NCBI RefSeq assembly: GCF_011174705.1
Contig: NZ_JAANIJ010000001.1
Coordinates: 1,798,001 to 1,862,000 of the forward strand
DNA: 64,000 bases
Origin: Tessaracoccus coleopterorum
GTDB lineage: Bacteria; Actinomycetota; Actinomycetes; Propionibacteriales; Propionibacteriaceae
Reading direction: 5' to 3'
Shown one piece after another: positions 1 through 7,906 of the stretch (the stretch's first letter is position 1; every line of letters begins with the position of its first letter). Position numbers and translations under genes: made by a program. The notes beneath the pieces were generated by a model. It was not told where the DNA came from and did no database searches. It saw nothing but the letters and a program-made list of their open reading frames with translations.

Positions 1-842
1 GGGTGACTGCTTGGGTGATCAGGCGGGATAGTCCGTCGGGGGTGAGGCCACGGGCGCTGACGCGGTTGCCTTTGGAAATAGACCGGAAGACCAGGCCTTC
101 GGTGATGCCGGCGACGGTGAGCCAGTGGCGTAGCGCGGTGACGGGGCAGTAGTCCTGGCGGGCACCCCAGGGAGGACCACGAGCTCAAGGTCGCCGGTCT
201 GGTTGGTTTTGGAGTGGGTGAGCTCGATCACCAGGCCCCGTTCGTGGGGTTTGATCTGATCTACCTCGAGGGCGGCGAGTTCGGAGGCGCGCAGCGCGGA
301 CACGAACCCGAGCAGCAGGAGGACCCGGTCCCGGATCCCGCTGAGCGAGGGCTCGTCGTCGCGGGTCTTCCATTTCGTCATTTCGGGGCAGGCGTCGACC
401 ACGTCGAGGAGGAGTGGGGCATGAGGGGCGGGCCTGGTCCGGGGTGCCCGAGTTGTCGGCGGATCCCTTCCCAGACGGCGATCACGCGTGCGGTCTGGGT
501 GGGGTCGGGATGGTTGCGGACCTTGTGGGCGAACCGGATCGTCGATAGACGTCGGCTGATGGTGCCGACCTTCGCGCCGGCGGTGGCCAGCGCGGAGATG
601 TAGCGGGAGATGGCGATGTCGGTGGCGGGCAGCGCCGTGTGGTGGTTGTCGCGGCACCAGGTGACGAACTCGGTCCAGTCGGAGCGGTACCCGCGCAGCG
701 TCGACGAGGCCCTCGACGCCGAGGCGAACGCGGCCTCGGCCGCATCCAACGACAGATCTTCCGGCAGCAACATCCCCGCCTGCTGATCAACGGCGACCAG
801 ACCACCAGCCGTGCCCAGGGCCCCTGGCTGGCTTTCAGACAT
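1..842 (-). CDS. Tyrosine recombinase/integrase, partial, frameshifted
   Basis: Site-specific DNA recombinase of the tyrosine (phage integrase) family, cut by the left window edge. The N-terminal ~140 residues form a core-binding (SAM-like) domain, visible as SASRASSTLRGYRSDWTEFV. The catalytic domain follows, with the first catalytic Arg in GFVSALRASELAAL and the beta-strand Lys region near ELTHSKTNQTGDLE. Two frameshifts break it, near 410-440 and near 170; both are repaired by one extra C or G in a run. After the second repair the frame reads RQDYCPVTALRHWL, typical of this family. The HxxR/Y box lies beyond the edge. The ATG at 842 overlaps the stop of the upstream small gene by 8 nt, suggesting translational coupling. 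It is likely the integrase of an element beside tRNA-Ile. Confidence 0.8.
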
Positions 843-1163
843 GCGACTCGTCGGGGTGCTCGAGTTGCTCGGCGAGCCAGGTGCCGGCGGCAGCCTCGGC
901 AGCCGGTTTGGCGGCTGTCAGGGTGGGCTGGACGCCGCGGGCGATGCGGGTGACCTGGTCGGTGCTGCCGGTGCGGTAGACGGTGAGCGTCCAGGTCCAC
1001 CGGCCGGCGGTGCCGCGCTGGGCCATCAGCTGCAGATCGTGGCGCTCAGAGATCGGCAGGTTGACACCCCACGCCGTCTTCGGGCCGGAGCGGTCGTGGC
1101 TCCACTCGTACGGGGCAGCGGCACGTCGTCGCGGGTGACGAGTTGCTGTCGCCGAGTGGCCAT
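835..1163 (-). CDS. Small hypothetical protein upstream of recombinase, frameshifted
   Basis: Protein of about 108 residues, family not recognised. The ATG at 1163 opens MATRRQQLVTRDDVPLP. One missing C in the CCCC run near 1115 shifts the frame to the conserved-looking PYEWSHDRSGPKTAWG, and the C-terminus is EQLEHPDESHV. It is soluble and rich in Thr, Arg and Trp, with no signal peptide. It overlaps the recombinase start by 8 nt, so the two are probably one transcript. A small accessory or replication-type protein of the same mobile element is possible, but nothing in the sequence proves a function. Confidence 0.5.
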
Positions 1164-1179
1164 GCCTGGATCCTACCGT

Positions 1180-1215
1180 TATTACATCGGATTCTCTGGA
1201 TAATCCGATGTAATA
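1180..1215. repeat. loxP-like inverted repeat (14-8-14)
   Basis: Perfect 14-bp inverted arms (TATTACATCGGATT at 1180-1193, its reverse complement at 1202-1215) flank an 8-bp asymmetric spacer CTCTGGAT. It sits 17 bp upstream of the two-gene recombinase unit. Arm and spacer sizes match the core sites of Cre/XerC-type tyrosine recombinases, but a repressor operator for the same promoter is equally possible. Confidence 0.7.
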
Positions 1216-1223
1216 GCCGGTCT

Positions 1224-1430
1224 CTAGTTTCGCCAACGCAGTGACGTGAAACCCGAGTCGAGTCTTGGAGACCGCGGGTGGGGGTCCCCACAGACATCGA
1301 TAAGCAATTTTGCCCCATCCTCTTCCATGTAGAACACATACGCCAATTCCGGTGCGCTGCGCCCCGAAACACTCGCAAGTAACACGGCGAAAGCAAGCAG
1401 CACCCCTCCAGCCCGTACCCCTGTCAGCAC
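1224..1430 (-). CDS. Small secreted or membrane hypothetical protein
   Basis: Open frame of 68 residues. The N-terminus MLTGVRAGGVLLAFAVLLAS looks like a signal peptide or single membrane segment, followed by an acidic segment (FYMEEDGAKLLIDVCGD). No homologue is recognised. It is read towards the inverted repeat and recombinase genes. The amino-acid texture after the leader is plausible for a real protein, but the start codon and expression are uncertain. The 250 bp beyond it (1431-1682) show no convincing gene. Confidence 0.35.
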   Translation of the reverse strand: MLTGVRAGGVLLAFAVLLASVSGRSAPELAYVFYMEEDGAKLLIDVCGDPHPRSPRLDSGFTSLRWRN

Positions 1431-1682
1431 TTGTAGCCCCCACCCAGAGGATCGCTTCTCTTTCGTATCGATTCTTGCATGCCTCCCGGCGTCTACGCCC
1501 GCGGCTGAGGGATCACGACCGACTACGTCAACACCCTCGCGTCATCGTCGACCAGGAGCAGCGCTCACGACCGAGCGCGGTCTGGCAGACCGCAACCGAG
1601 CAGCAGCCGTCCGGTGATCTTCGTGAGACCCCGGGTCACAGACTCCCCCGCTCGATTTCGAGAGGCACATTGAGCATCTCCG

Positions 1683-2090
1683 CTAATAGGGTTCCGCGCC
1701 GAATTCCCCCTTCCAAGTTATCGACTCGGAGCGTAGAATGTCGCTCCCGTGTCGCACGCTAGTCACCAATGTGACGGTACATCCGGATAGCAAGCTCACG
1801 CCGCCAGGAAAGAGTCGAACGGAACGGATCTCATCTCGGGGTACCCAACGATCACCCGAAAAGGGACATATCATACGAACGCCGGAACCGATCGCAATAG
1901 CAACGTTCTTCCTAATCCCCAACCACACCATGATCGATCCGCCTCCGATAACTAGGACCCCAGTCAAAATGGAAGTTACACTCGAGGACTCAGACAGAAT
2001 CACCACTCCGATGGCGGGGAACAGCCCACCAAGGGCGAGGATGGACCACTCCCGATAACCGATGATCCAGAGTTGATCCGAGCTCTTCAT
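1683..2090 (-). CDS. Small membrane protein with PH-like C-terminal half
   Basis: Protein of 135 residues. Two predicted membrane helices (about residues 15-32, LALGGLFPAIGVVIL, and 40-58, LTGVLVIGGGSIMVWLGI) precede a soluble region with alternating beta-strand character (GDRWVPRDEIRSVRLFPGG), as in bacterial PH-domain membrane proteins. The ATG at 2090 overlaps the TGA of the upstream frame (ATGA), so the two were co-translated. Base composition is lower in GC than the chromosome backbone, consistent with the mobile region. Function unknown. Confidence 0.55.
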   Translation of the reverse strand: MKSSDQLWIIGYREWSILALGGLFPAIGVVILSESSSVTSILTGVLVIGGGSIMVWLGIRKNVAIAIGSGVRMICPFSGDRWVPRDEIRSVRLFPGGVSLLSGCTVTLVTSVRHGSDILRSESITWKGEFGAEPY

Positions 2091-2410
2091 CGACGTCTCG
2101 ATGCGTAGGGTCCGAAATTCGCTACACCAGATGCAGCAGCCATGAATGATGATGCCGTTGCTCGGCGGAAGTATCCACCTCGCGCTGCTCGGAAGTTCGG
2201 GAGAACGCGTGGCAACACCGTTGCCTTCACCCGTCGAGCCACCACGCCAGTAAATCGGGCATAGGTAGACGTCATCGTTTTCACGCCCCTGAAGGCGGTC
2301 CTCCCGTACTTGGCAAACTGAAATGCGCCTCCCAGGCCGAGGGTGGCCCCGGTCACAATAGCGTCCCCAGGGTCTGTCAAACGAACGGTGTAACTGGGTT
2401 GTGTTGTCAT
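2087..2410 (-). pseudogene. 3' part of a small gene truncated by the IS256 element
   Basis: A frame ending in ATGA overlap with the membrane protein downstream encodes a basic, Ala/Gly-rich C-terminal region (GATLGLGGAFQFAKYGRTAF ... RRATASSFMAAASGVA). Only 2087-2369 is native DNA. The apparent start ATG at 2410 and the residues TQPSYTVRL come from the terminal inverted repeat of the insertion sequence. The original 5' end appears lost, so the present product would be a chimera of about 107 residues. Hydrophobic stretches suggest a membrane-associated or toxin-like small protein, but no family is recognised. Confidence 0.55.
2370..2395 (+). repeat. IS256 left terminal inverted repeat
   Basis: The 26-bp terminal repeat lies at the transposase 3' side. 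It begins GGGTCTGTC and ends AACGGTGTAACT. It supplies a fortuitous start codon context for the truncated downstream gene. Confidence 0.7.
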
Positions 2411-3717
2411 GCTGGTCTGGGCTGCTGAGGCGGCCGTCGAATCGGATGTCGAAAGCGTTGAGGGCTTCCTTCCATCTCTGGGTCCAGCGGGCCCTGCCTT
2501 TGCCTGTGGGGTCGAGCGCCATGACGGCGAGGTAGACGCACTTGAGCGCGGCCTACTCGTTGGGGAAGTGCCCGCGGGCTCGGACGGCCTTGCGGATGCG
2601 GGCGTTGACCGACTCGATCGCATTCGTGGTGCACACGATGCGTCGGATCTCGCGGTCGAAGCCGAGGAACGGGACGAACTCGGCCCAGGCATTCTCCCAC
2701 AACCGCACGATTGCCGGATACTTCTCGCCCACGCTTCGGCGAACTCGAGGAATCGTTCCTCGGCCTCGGTGAGGGTCGCAGCCTGGTACACGGGCTTCAA
2801 GGCCGGGAGATGGCGTCCCAGTGCTGCCGGGCGGAGTACTTGAAGCTGTTGCGCATCAGGTGCACGATGCAGGTCTGCACGATCGTCTCCCTCCACACCG
2901 TGTTCACCGACTCGGGCAGCCCTTGAGGCCGTCGCACACCACCATCAGGACGTCGTTGACGCCGCGGTTCTTGAGCTCCGTGAGGACCTGCAGCCAGTAC
3001 TTGGCGCCTTCCCCACCATCTCCTGCCCACAGGCCGAGGATGTCCCGGTTGCCCTCCGTCGTCACCGCAAGGGCGACGTAGATGGGCCGGTTGGCGACCT
3101 GGCCGTCTCGGACCTTGACGTGGATCGCGTCGATGAACACGACCGGGTAGACCGGGTCCAGGGCCGGTTCTGCCACTCCAACATCCCGTCGAGCACCTTG
3201 TCGGTGATCGTGGAGATCGTGGTCTTCGACACCTCCGAGCCGTACACGTCGGCCAGGTGAGCGCTGATGTCGCCGTGGGTCATGCCGCGCGCCGACAAGG
3301 ACAAGACGATGTCCTCGATCGACCCCAACCGGCGCTGCCGCTTCGCGACGATCGTTGGTTCGAACGTTCCGGCACGGTCTCTGGGGACGCCGATGGTGAC
3401 CGGGCCGGCCTTCGTCAGCACCGTCTTCGTCCGGGTGCCGTTGCGGGCGTTGCCGTCCGCAGAGGCGCCCTTGGTGTGTTTGTCGTAGCCGAGGTGGTCG
3501 GTGATCTCGCCTTCCAGCGCGGACTCCAGCACCAGTCGGGTCAACTCGGACAGCAGGCCGCCCTCCCCGTCGACCGACAGGCCCTGGCGTTGCGCGTCAC
3601 CCACGAGCTGGGCGACCAGCCCCGGTCCACCACCGGCGGCCGAGTCGCCTCCGTCATCACAGCCACTCCGGCTCCCTCCACCACAGCCGCTGGGGCCGTC
3701 TCAACCTGCCTGCTCAT
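2407..3717 (-). CDS. IS256-family (Mutator-type) transposase, frameshifted
   Basis: DDE transposase moving the surrounding insertion sequence. The ATG at 3717 follows a strong AAGGAGGAG ribosome site. The N-terminal DNA-binding part includes LESALEGEITDHLGYDKH, typical of the family. The catalytic core shows the first Asp in VVFIDAIHVKVRDGQVANRP and the second in VLMVVCDGLKGLPE, and the C-terminus ends near NAFDIRFDGRL. Several single-base frameshifts break it, near 3625, 3170, 2930, 2800, 2640 and 2440. The first is clearly a missing G in a GGGG run. Because neighbouring essential genes show the same defect, the transposase may be intact in the organism. Confidence 0.85.
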
Positions 3718-3736
3718 CGTGCTCCTCCTTGATCGG

Positions 3737-3762
3737 AGTTACACCGTTGACCGTACAGTCCC
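3737..3762 (-). repeat. IS256 right terminal inverted repeat
   Basis: The 26-bp terminal repeat lies upstream of the transposase start. Read inwards it begins GGGACTGT and ends AACGGTGTAACT, matching the left end at 19 of 26 positions. Confidence 0.7.
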
Positions 3763-3828
3763 GCACTTGGGGTTCATTGGGGCACAGGAGGGGATGCCAT
3801 TCCCACGCCGCCCGGAAGGAGCGCTGCC

Positions 3829-4169
3829 ATGGCTCAGAGCGACCGTCATGAGGCCCGCGTCAGAGTGCGGAGCCAGCTCATCAAACGCCACGAGGCACTC
3901 ATGGCCCGCGAGGCGAGGATCCGCGCAGAAGTGCTGGAAGCGGCCGCCGCCATCCTCACGCGCGACAGAGCCGTGCTGGAGGCAGAAGCTCGACTCGGCC
4001 AAGCCCTGGGGCGCTGACATCCAATGAGGGAATGCCGGTCGATGAGGCGGCAGAGCTGTGCGGACTCCCCGTCAAGGAAGCCAAGCGGGTACTACGCATG
4101 CGCGGGATGGCCCGAACCAGCAGGAACTGGCAGAAGAGGTGGCCCAATCATGAAGCGCACCGTGCTTGA
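3829..4169 (+). CDS. Small protein with C-terminal helix-turn-helix, frameshifted
   Basis: After one G is added to the GGGG run near 4011, two short frames join into one protein of about 114 residues. The N-terminal ~60 residues form a charged helix (SQLIKRHEALMAREARIRAE) suited to a coiled coil. The rest is a helix-turn-helix, VDEAAELCGLPVKEAKRVL. The start ATG at 3829 follows a good GGAAGGAG site. The stop overlaps the start of the excisionase-like gene downstream, so they are one unit. Such helix-plus-HTH proteins accompany integrases in actinobacterial elements. The role is inferred to be DNA binding. Confidence 0.55.
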
Positions 4170-4362
4170 CGTGGCGGAGCTCATCGGCAGCTACGGCCGA
4201 TTCGTCTCATATCCCCAGGCGGCGGAGATCACCTCCTTGAGCGTCCGATCACTCAAGCGGGAAACCGCCGCCGGCAACCTGCCCTGCTACCGCTTGGGAA
4301 GCGCACGCGTCTACCGGCTCAAGACAGAGGACGTCGCCACGTTGATTCAGCGCGTAGCCTGA
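4150..4362 (+). CDS. Excisionase-like HTH DNA-binding protein
   Basis: Protein of 70 residues with a winged MerR/excisionase-type fold. The helix-turn-helix is SYPQAAEITSLSVRSLKRE, the wing is LPCYRLGSARVYRLKTEDV, and the C-terminus is LIQRVA. Excisionase (Xis/HTH_17) proteins of this size bend DNA to direct tyrosine recombinases towards excision. It overlaps the preceding HTH gene by 20 nt and is 3 kb from the recombinase at the left edge. Together they suggest the integration module of an element beside tRNA-Ile. It could instead be a small transcription regulator. Confidence 0.65.
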   Translation: MKRTVLDVAELIGSYGRFVSYPQAAEITSLSVRSLKRETAAGNLPCYRLGSARVYRLKTEDVATLIQRVA

Positions 4363-4800
4363 GGCCCGCCGACGCTGCGAATCGCCACCGCAGGCTGACC
4401 CGCAGCGCCGACGTCGGGTCAGTGGTCGTGACGCTGCGCGCGAAACTTCCTGACCCTCAATCAGCAACACGGCGAGGCGGTGCTGCGTCGTGTCTCTGCG
4501 CAGGCACCGACGGAGGCTGACCGCGCGCGTCGGCCCGGGGTCGGCGGCCGAAGATGGCTATGCGGTGATCACGCCTACCGATGACCGCGATAAGCGCGCC
4601 AAGTACTTAGTCGCCGACGATCCCTGCGCGGCCAGTCAGGGGACACGGCGACCGGGCAGTCAGCAGACGTGACACGAATCTGCCGACCGATGACCGCGGA
4701 TGCATCAGTGAGCTCGGCGGCAGCCCGAAGGGTTCCATCAACCACCGATCCGCTCGGGAGAAACGTCCTCTATTTGTCCTCTCCCGAAGAGGGAAATAGT
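4363..4800. other. Gene-poor stretch between excisionase-like gene and tRNA-Ile
   Basis: No convincing coding frame, RNA or repeat is seen. A 60-codon open frame near 4490-4672 has arginine-rich, unstructured composition and is judged spurious. This is the expected position of an attachment junction next to the tRNA 3' end, but no duplicate of the tRNA 3' sequence is visible in the window. Confidence 0.5.
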
Positions 4801-4826
4801 AAAACCCTAGTCACCTAGGGTTTTTT
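4801..4826. terminator. Bidirectional intrinsic terminator after tRNA-Ile
   Basis: The stem AAACCCTAG / CTAGGGTTT has a short TCAC loop and T-runs on both strands. It lies immediately 3' of tRNA-Ile (minus strand), where it would terminate the tRNA transcript. In plus direction it would stop read-through from the mobile segment. Confidence 0.85.
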
Positions 4827-4828
4827 GG

Positions 4829-4902
4829 TGGGCCTAACTGGACTTGAACCAGTGACCTCTGCCTTATCAGGGCAGCGCTCTAACCGTCTGAGCTATAGGC
4901 CC
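4829..4902 (-). tRNA. tRNA-Ile (anticodon GAT)
   Basis: Full cloverleaf. The acceptor stem is GGGCCTA/TAGGCCC with discriminator A, the D-arm contains AGCTCAGACGGTTAGAGC, and the anticodon loop is CTGATAA within the stem CTGCC/GGCAG. The T-arm is CACTGG-TTCAAGT-CCAGTT. The CC of a 3' CCA end is present in the genome. Its place downstream of gyrA/DUF3566 is typical for Actinomycetota. The 3' end faces the mobile segment at 1-4,800, a common integration target. Confidence 0.95.
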
Positions 4903-4975
4903 GCTTACCGTCGAGAACTCTAGCGCACAAAAACGTCACGCGGCAAACCGACTCCCCGATGAACCCGCCCGCGGC

Positions 4976-6240
4976 TCACCGCAGCATCTCCACGGTGTTG
5001 AGCCCTCCCACGCTGTGCGCCCACGGTCGAGGAGGTCCTCGGGTTGTACTCGACGGCCTCCTGGTCGAACGTCGTCTCCGGCGCCACCGGGTCCTGGGCG
5101 GTCTCCACCGGGGCTGCGGGAGAGGCACCGGCTCGACGGGAGCGACCTGTTCCACGGGAGCCTCGGCAAGCGGGGGACGACCGGCTTCGTCTCCGGCTCC
5201 ACCGGTGCGGCGCCCGTGTCCGTGGCCGGAGGGGTCGCCTCCGACTCGCGCCCGTCGGTTTCCTCGACCTCGTCGGGCCGGTCGTCGGACGCATCCGCCC
5301 GATGCCGGGCCGGCCGCGTCCTCGGTCGCCTGTTCCCCGTCCTCGTCTGGCCTTGTGACGATGATGCCGTCCTCGGTCACGGTGGTGACCCAACCAGCCG
5401 ACGCGTCGTCCGCCTTGTCCTTGTCCTTGTCCTTGTCCTTGTCCTTGTTCTTGTCACCGCCGTCTGCGGGCGAGGAGACGGCCCTGGGCCACTCGAAGCT
5501 CGTCGAGGTGGAGGAGAGGCCATCTGCGATCTGGGTGGCGGACGGGCTCCAGGTCCCCTCCCCGGAGAGCCACCTACCGAGCATCACCTCGACATTGCCC
5601 AGGAGCGTCAGCGCGGCGGCGGTCCTGCTGAAGAACGCCGCTGGCGCGGTCGACACGTGCCCGCGGAGCTGCTCCACCGCCTGGGTGAGGATCAGTCCGC
5701 AGGCATCGAAGATGTTGGCCTGGATGGCGCCGACCACGAGTACCGACTCAGAGGCCGTCTCGGCGAGGCTCCGGAGGTCGCGCATCGCCTCGATCTGCCG
5801 CGGCACGACGGCGAGGTGCGCCTCGGAGGCCCTCCCCTTCCAGTCCGGCTGATCGGCCAATCGCTCGGCCGTCAGGATCATCTCCTCGACCCTCGCCGAC
5901 TGCTTGCGCCACGCCCGCCCGATGGTGGCCATCTTCTGCGGAGTGGTGGCGCACCGCTGAAGTGACGTCAGGTGGGCACGGATCGCGTCGAGGAGGCGGG
6001 CCACCTCCTTTGTGAGGGTGGTTCCCTGCTGCTCGATCGCCGCGAAGATGGCGCTCACCTGGAAGAACTGGGCCTGCGCGCCCTAGCGGTTGCCAGTTCC
6101 ACGAGGTCGGCAGAGATCATGGAGGTGACGAGGTCGAGGAACTGCCCGGATCGACGTTGCAGCGCTGGGTAGAGGTCGAGCTCTGCCAACTCGGTCAGCT
6201 TGTCAAGCACCTCCTGCTTGCGCGCTGCTTCCTGGCTCAC
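4976..6240 (-). CDS. Helical ESX/type VII secretion-associated protein, frameshifted
   Basis: After one G is added near 6065, a short N-terminal frame (MSQEAARKQEVLDKLTELAE) joins a long helical domain. The helices include QFLDLVTSMISADLVELATA, LTKEVARLLDAIRAHLTSLQ and MILTAERLADQPDWKGRASE, the last containing a WxG-like turn. The C-terminal third is low complexity: a (KD)n tract at 5405-5455, then a Pro/Glu/Val-rich tail ending GGLNTVEMLR. Several frameshifts scramble the tail. The GTG start at 6240 overlaps the stop of the EspC-like gene. The architecture resembles LXG/WXG-type secreted effectors or chaperones. No secretion ATPase gene is in the window, so export through a type VII system is inferred. 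Confidence 0.55.
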
Positions 6241-7091
6241 TGGGCGCTCCTGACGGTCTGGGCGGCGGCCGCCTCCTGGTCCCGGTAGGCCTGGGCGCCG
6301 TAGGTCAACCCGGCCGCAATCTCGTCGAACTCCTTCGAGGCCCCACCCGCCAACTGCCGGATCCCGTTGGTCATCTCACCGTACGGGCCGGCTGGCTGCT
6401 TCACGAGGCCGAAATCCTCCAACGACGCCTGTAGATCCGAGGCGGCGTTACCGACCTCAGCCATCCTGGCAGCGAGGTCCGACCACTCCCGCGCCACCTT
6501 CTCCACCTGCGCGGGATCGACCGAGATCACATCGGGGTTTCCGGGTGGGACGGCGACCACATCGGCCCTGGGAGCGGAGCCCTCAGTACCGATCCCGCCG
6601 ACCACCTCATCGGCGGGGCATCCTCCGTAGACACGTCCGCACCGGGCGCCGGTTCGAAGGCGCCGGCTGCGGCCGGTCCCGACGATGCACCGATGCCCGC
6701 AGCTCCGAGCCCGGCGGCACCCATCCCGGCCGCGCCAGGCCCGTCGATGTCCCGATTCCTGCGGAGGCCACGGCCGGACCGGCGATGGGAGCGACCCCGG
6801 GGAGCCTGCACCCGCGGTGCGCATCGTGACGGCCGCAGCCGCTGCGCCACCGCCTGCCGCTGAGCCGAGCCCACCCTGGGCTGCGCCCGCCGCACCACCG
6901 CCAGCTCCACCCATGCCCATCATGGGCGGCATCATGCCGCCGCCGTTCTGGCCACCGGCGCGCTCAGACTCGCGCGGGTTGATCAGGGCCTCGTAGACCT
7001 CGAGATTGTCGATGACGTCGTCGGTATCGGCGCTGATCCCGACGAAGCCGGTGCTGTGCGCACGCTCTTCCCTCTGGCTGTACACATCCAT
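6237..7091 (-). CDS. EspC-like/WXG-superfamily secreted protein
   Basis: Protein of about 284 residues. The N-terminal segment MDVYSQREERAHSTGFVGIS is followed by a Gly/Met/Ala-rich linker (GGGMMPPMMGMGGAGGG). The C-terminal ~95 residues form a WXG100-like helical pair beginning ISVDPAQVEKVAREWSDLAA, with an internal helix break LVKQPAGPYGEM. This region resembles EspC-type ESX substrates. Two compensating frameshifts near 6790 and 6600 garble the middle linker. It overlaps the next gene by GTGA, forming a two-gene unit between tRNA-Ile and DUF3566. Probably secreted or surface exposed. Confidence 0.6.
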   Translation of the reverse strand: MDVYSQREERAHSTGFVGISADTDDVIDNLEVYEALINPRESERAGGQNGGGMMPPMMGMGGAGGGAAGAAQGGLGSAAGGGAAAAAVTMRTAGAGSPGSLPSPVRPWPPQESGHRRAWRGRDGCRRARSCGHRCIVGTGRSRRLRTGARCGRVYGGCPADEVVGGIGTEGSAPRADVVAVPPGNPDVISVDPAQVEKVAREWSDLAARMAEVGNAASDLQASLEDFGLVKQPAGPYGEMTNGIRQLAGGASKEFDEIAAGLTYGAQAYRDQEAAAAQTVRSAQ

Positions 7092-7181
7092 GGCGGACCC
7101 CTCCCCATGCGTCCCGGGCTTTCGGCTCGGACACTACATGGGGCGTGGGTCACCTCGGGAGTTCGAGTGACGCCTGAAGCC

Positions 7182-7906
7182 TCAGTCCTCGGCGAGAGTG
7201 ACCTCGAGGCCGCCCATCACGGTTGCAGCAAGGTTGTACAGGAAGGCGAACAGCGTGGCCACAGCTGTGATGATCACTGCATCGACGACGGCGAGCACGA
7301 TAGCGAAGCCCATCACGCGGTTCACGGTGAGGAAGTCCTCGAGCTTGAACGACGCCTCGGAGTTCTCGGAGTCGCCGAGAACGGTGTTGATCAGGGTGTT
7401 GGCCGACTCGAGCGCACCGGAGCCGGCGAGCACCGACCACAGCACGAACGCGACCACCAGCATCATGATCCCGAACGCGATGGAGAACAGCAGAGTCGTC
7501 TTCATCACCGACCAGGGATCGATGCGGGAGAGCCGCAGGCGCGCCTTCCGGGTGCGACGCGACGCACGGGGTTTGGGAGGCGCAGTGACCTCAGGCTTCT
7601 CCTCGACCGCGGCGGTGGGGCCGGGCCGGGCCGGGGTACCGGAGTGCCGGGCATCTCCTCGGTCGGCTCGGGTTCCTGGGTGGGCAGGCCGGTCACGGGG
7701 ACGGCAGCCCATTCCTTCGCGGTGTTCGCGGCCCGTTCCGACACCGTCGGGGTGATCCCCGTGCCTGCCGACTGCTTCGACTCACTCCTGGTGGAGGCCT
7801 CCGTCACCTGGGTGGCCTCACGGTCCTTTCCACCGGTGCGGTAAGGCGAGAAATCAAGGCCCGGCGAGCCGTTGCTGCCTGGCCAGCGCGGCGAGTTTTC
7901 ACTCAT
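7182..7906 (-). CDS. DUF3566 transmembrane protein, frameshifted
   Basis: Actinobacterial protein found directly downstream of gyrA. The N-terminal ~120 residues are polar and disordered ([20 protein letters not shown]). The conserved C-terminal domain starts at [20 protein letters not shown] and has two membrane helices, [20 protein letters not shown] and [20 protein letters not shown], ending [11 protein letters not shown]. One missing base near 7630 splits it. The ATG overlaps the gyrA stop by 8 nt, so it is co-transcribed with gyrA. The molecular role of the family is unknown. Confidence 0.85.

Larger units (their letters stand above)
2370..3762 (-). mobile_element. IS256-family insertion sequence, about 1.39 kb
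   Basis: Transposase gene bounded by imperfect 26-bp terminal inverted repeats. The left end starts GGGTCTGT and the right end (reverse complement) starts GGGACTGT; both end in AACGGTGTAACT, with 19 of 26 positions identical. Size, transposase and IR style fit the IS256 (Mutator-like) family. The flanking bases (left CGTCCCCA, right GCACTTGG) do not form the 8-9 bp target duplication expected for the family, which suggests a later rearrangement or deletion next to one end. Confidence 0.8.

Noticed and set aside
4490..4672. 60-codon open frame as a gene
   Set aside because: No ribosome site, Arg-rich composition and no recognisable fold. It lies in the gap before tRNA-Ile.
5405..5455. Short TGTCCT-repeat tract as a microsatellite of special function
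   Set aside because: It simply encodes the (Lys-Asp)n tract of the type VII-like protein. Copy number may vary, but no separate feature is implied.
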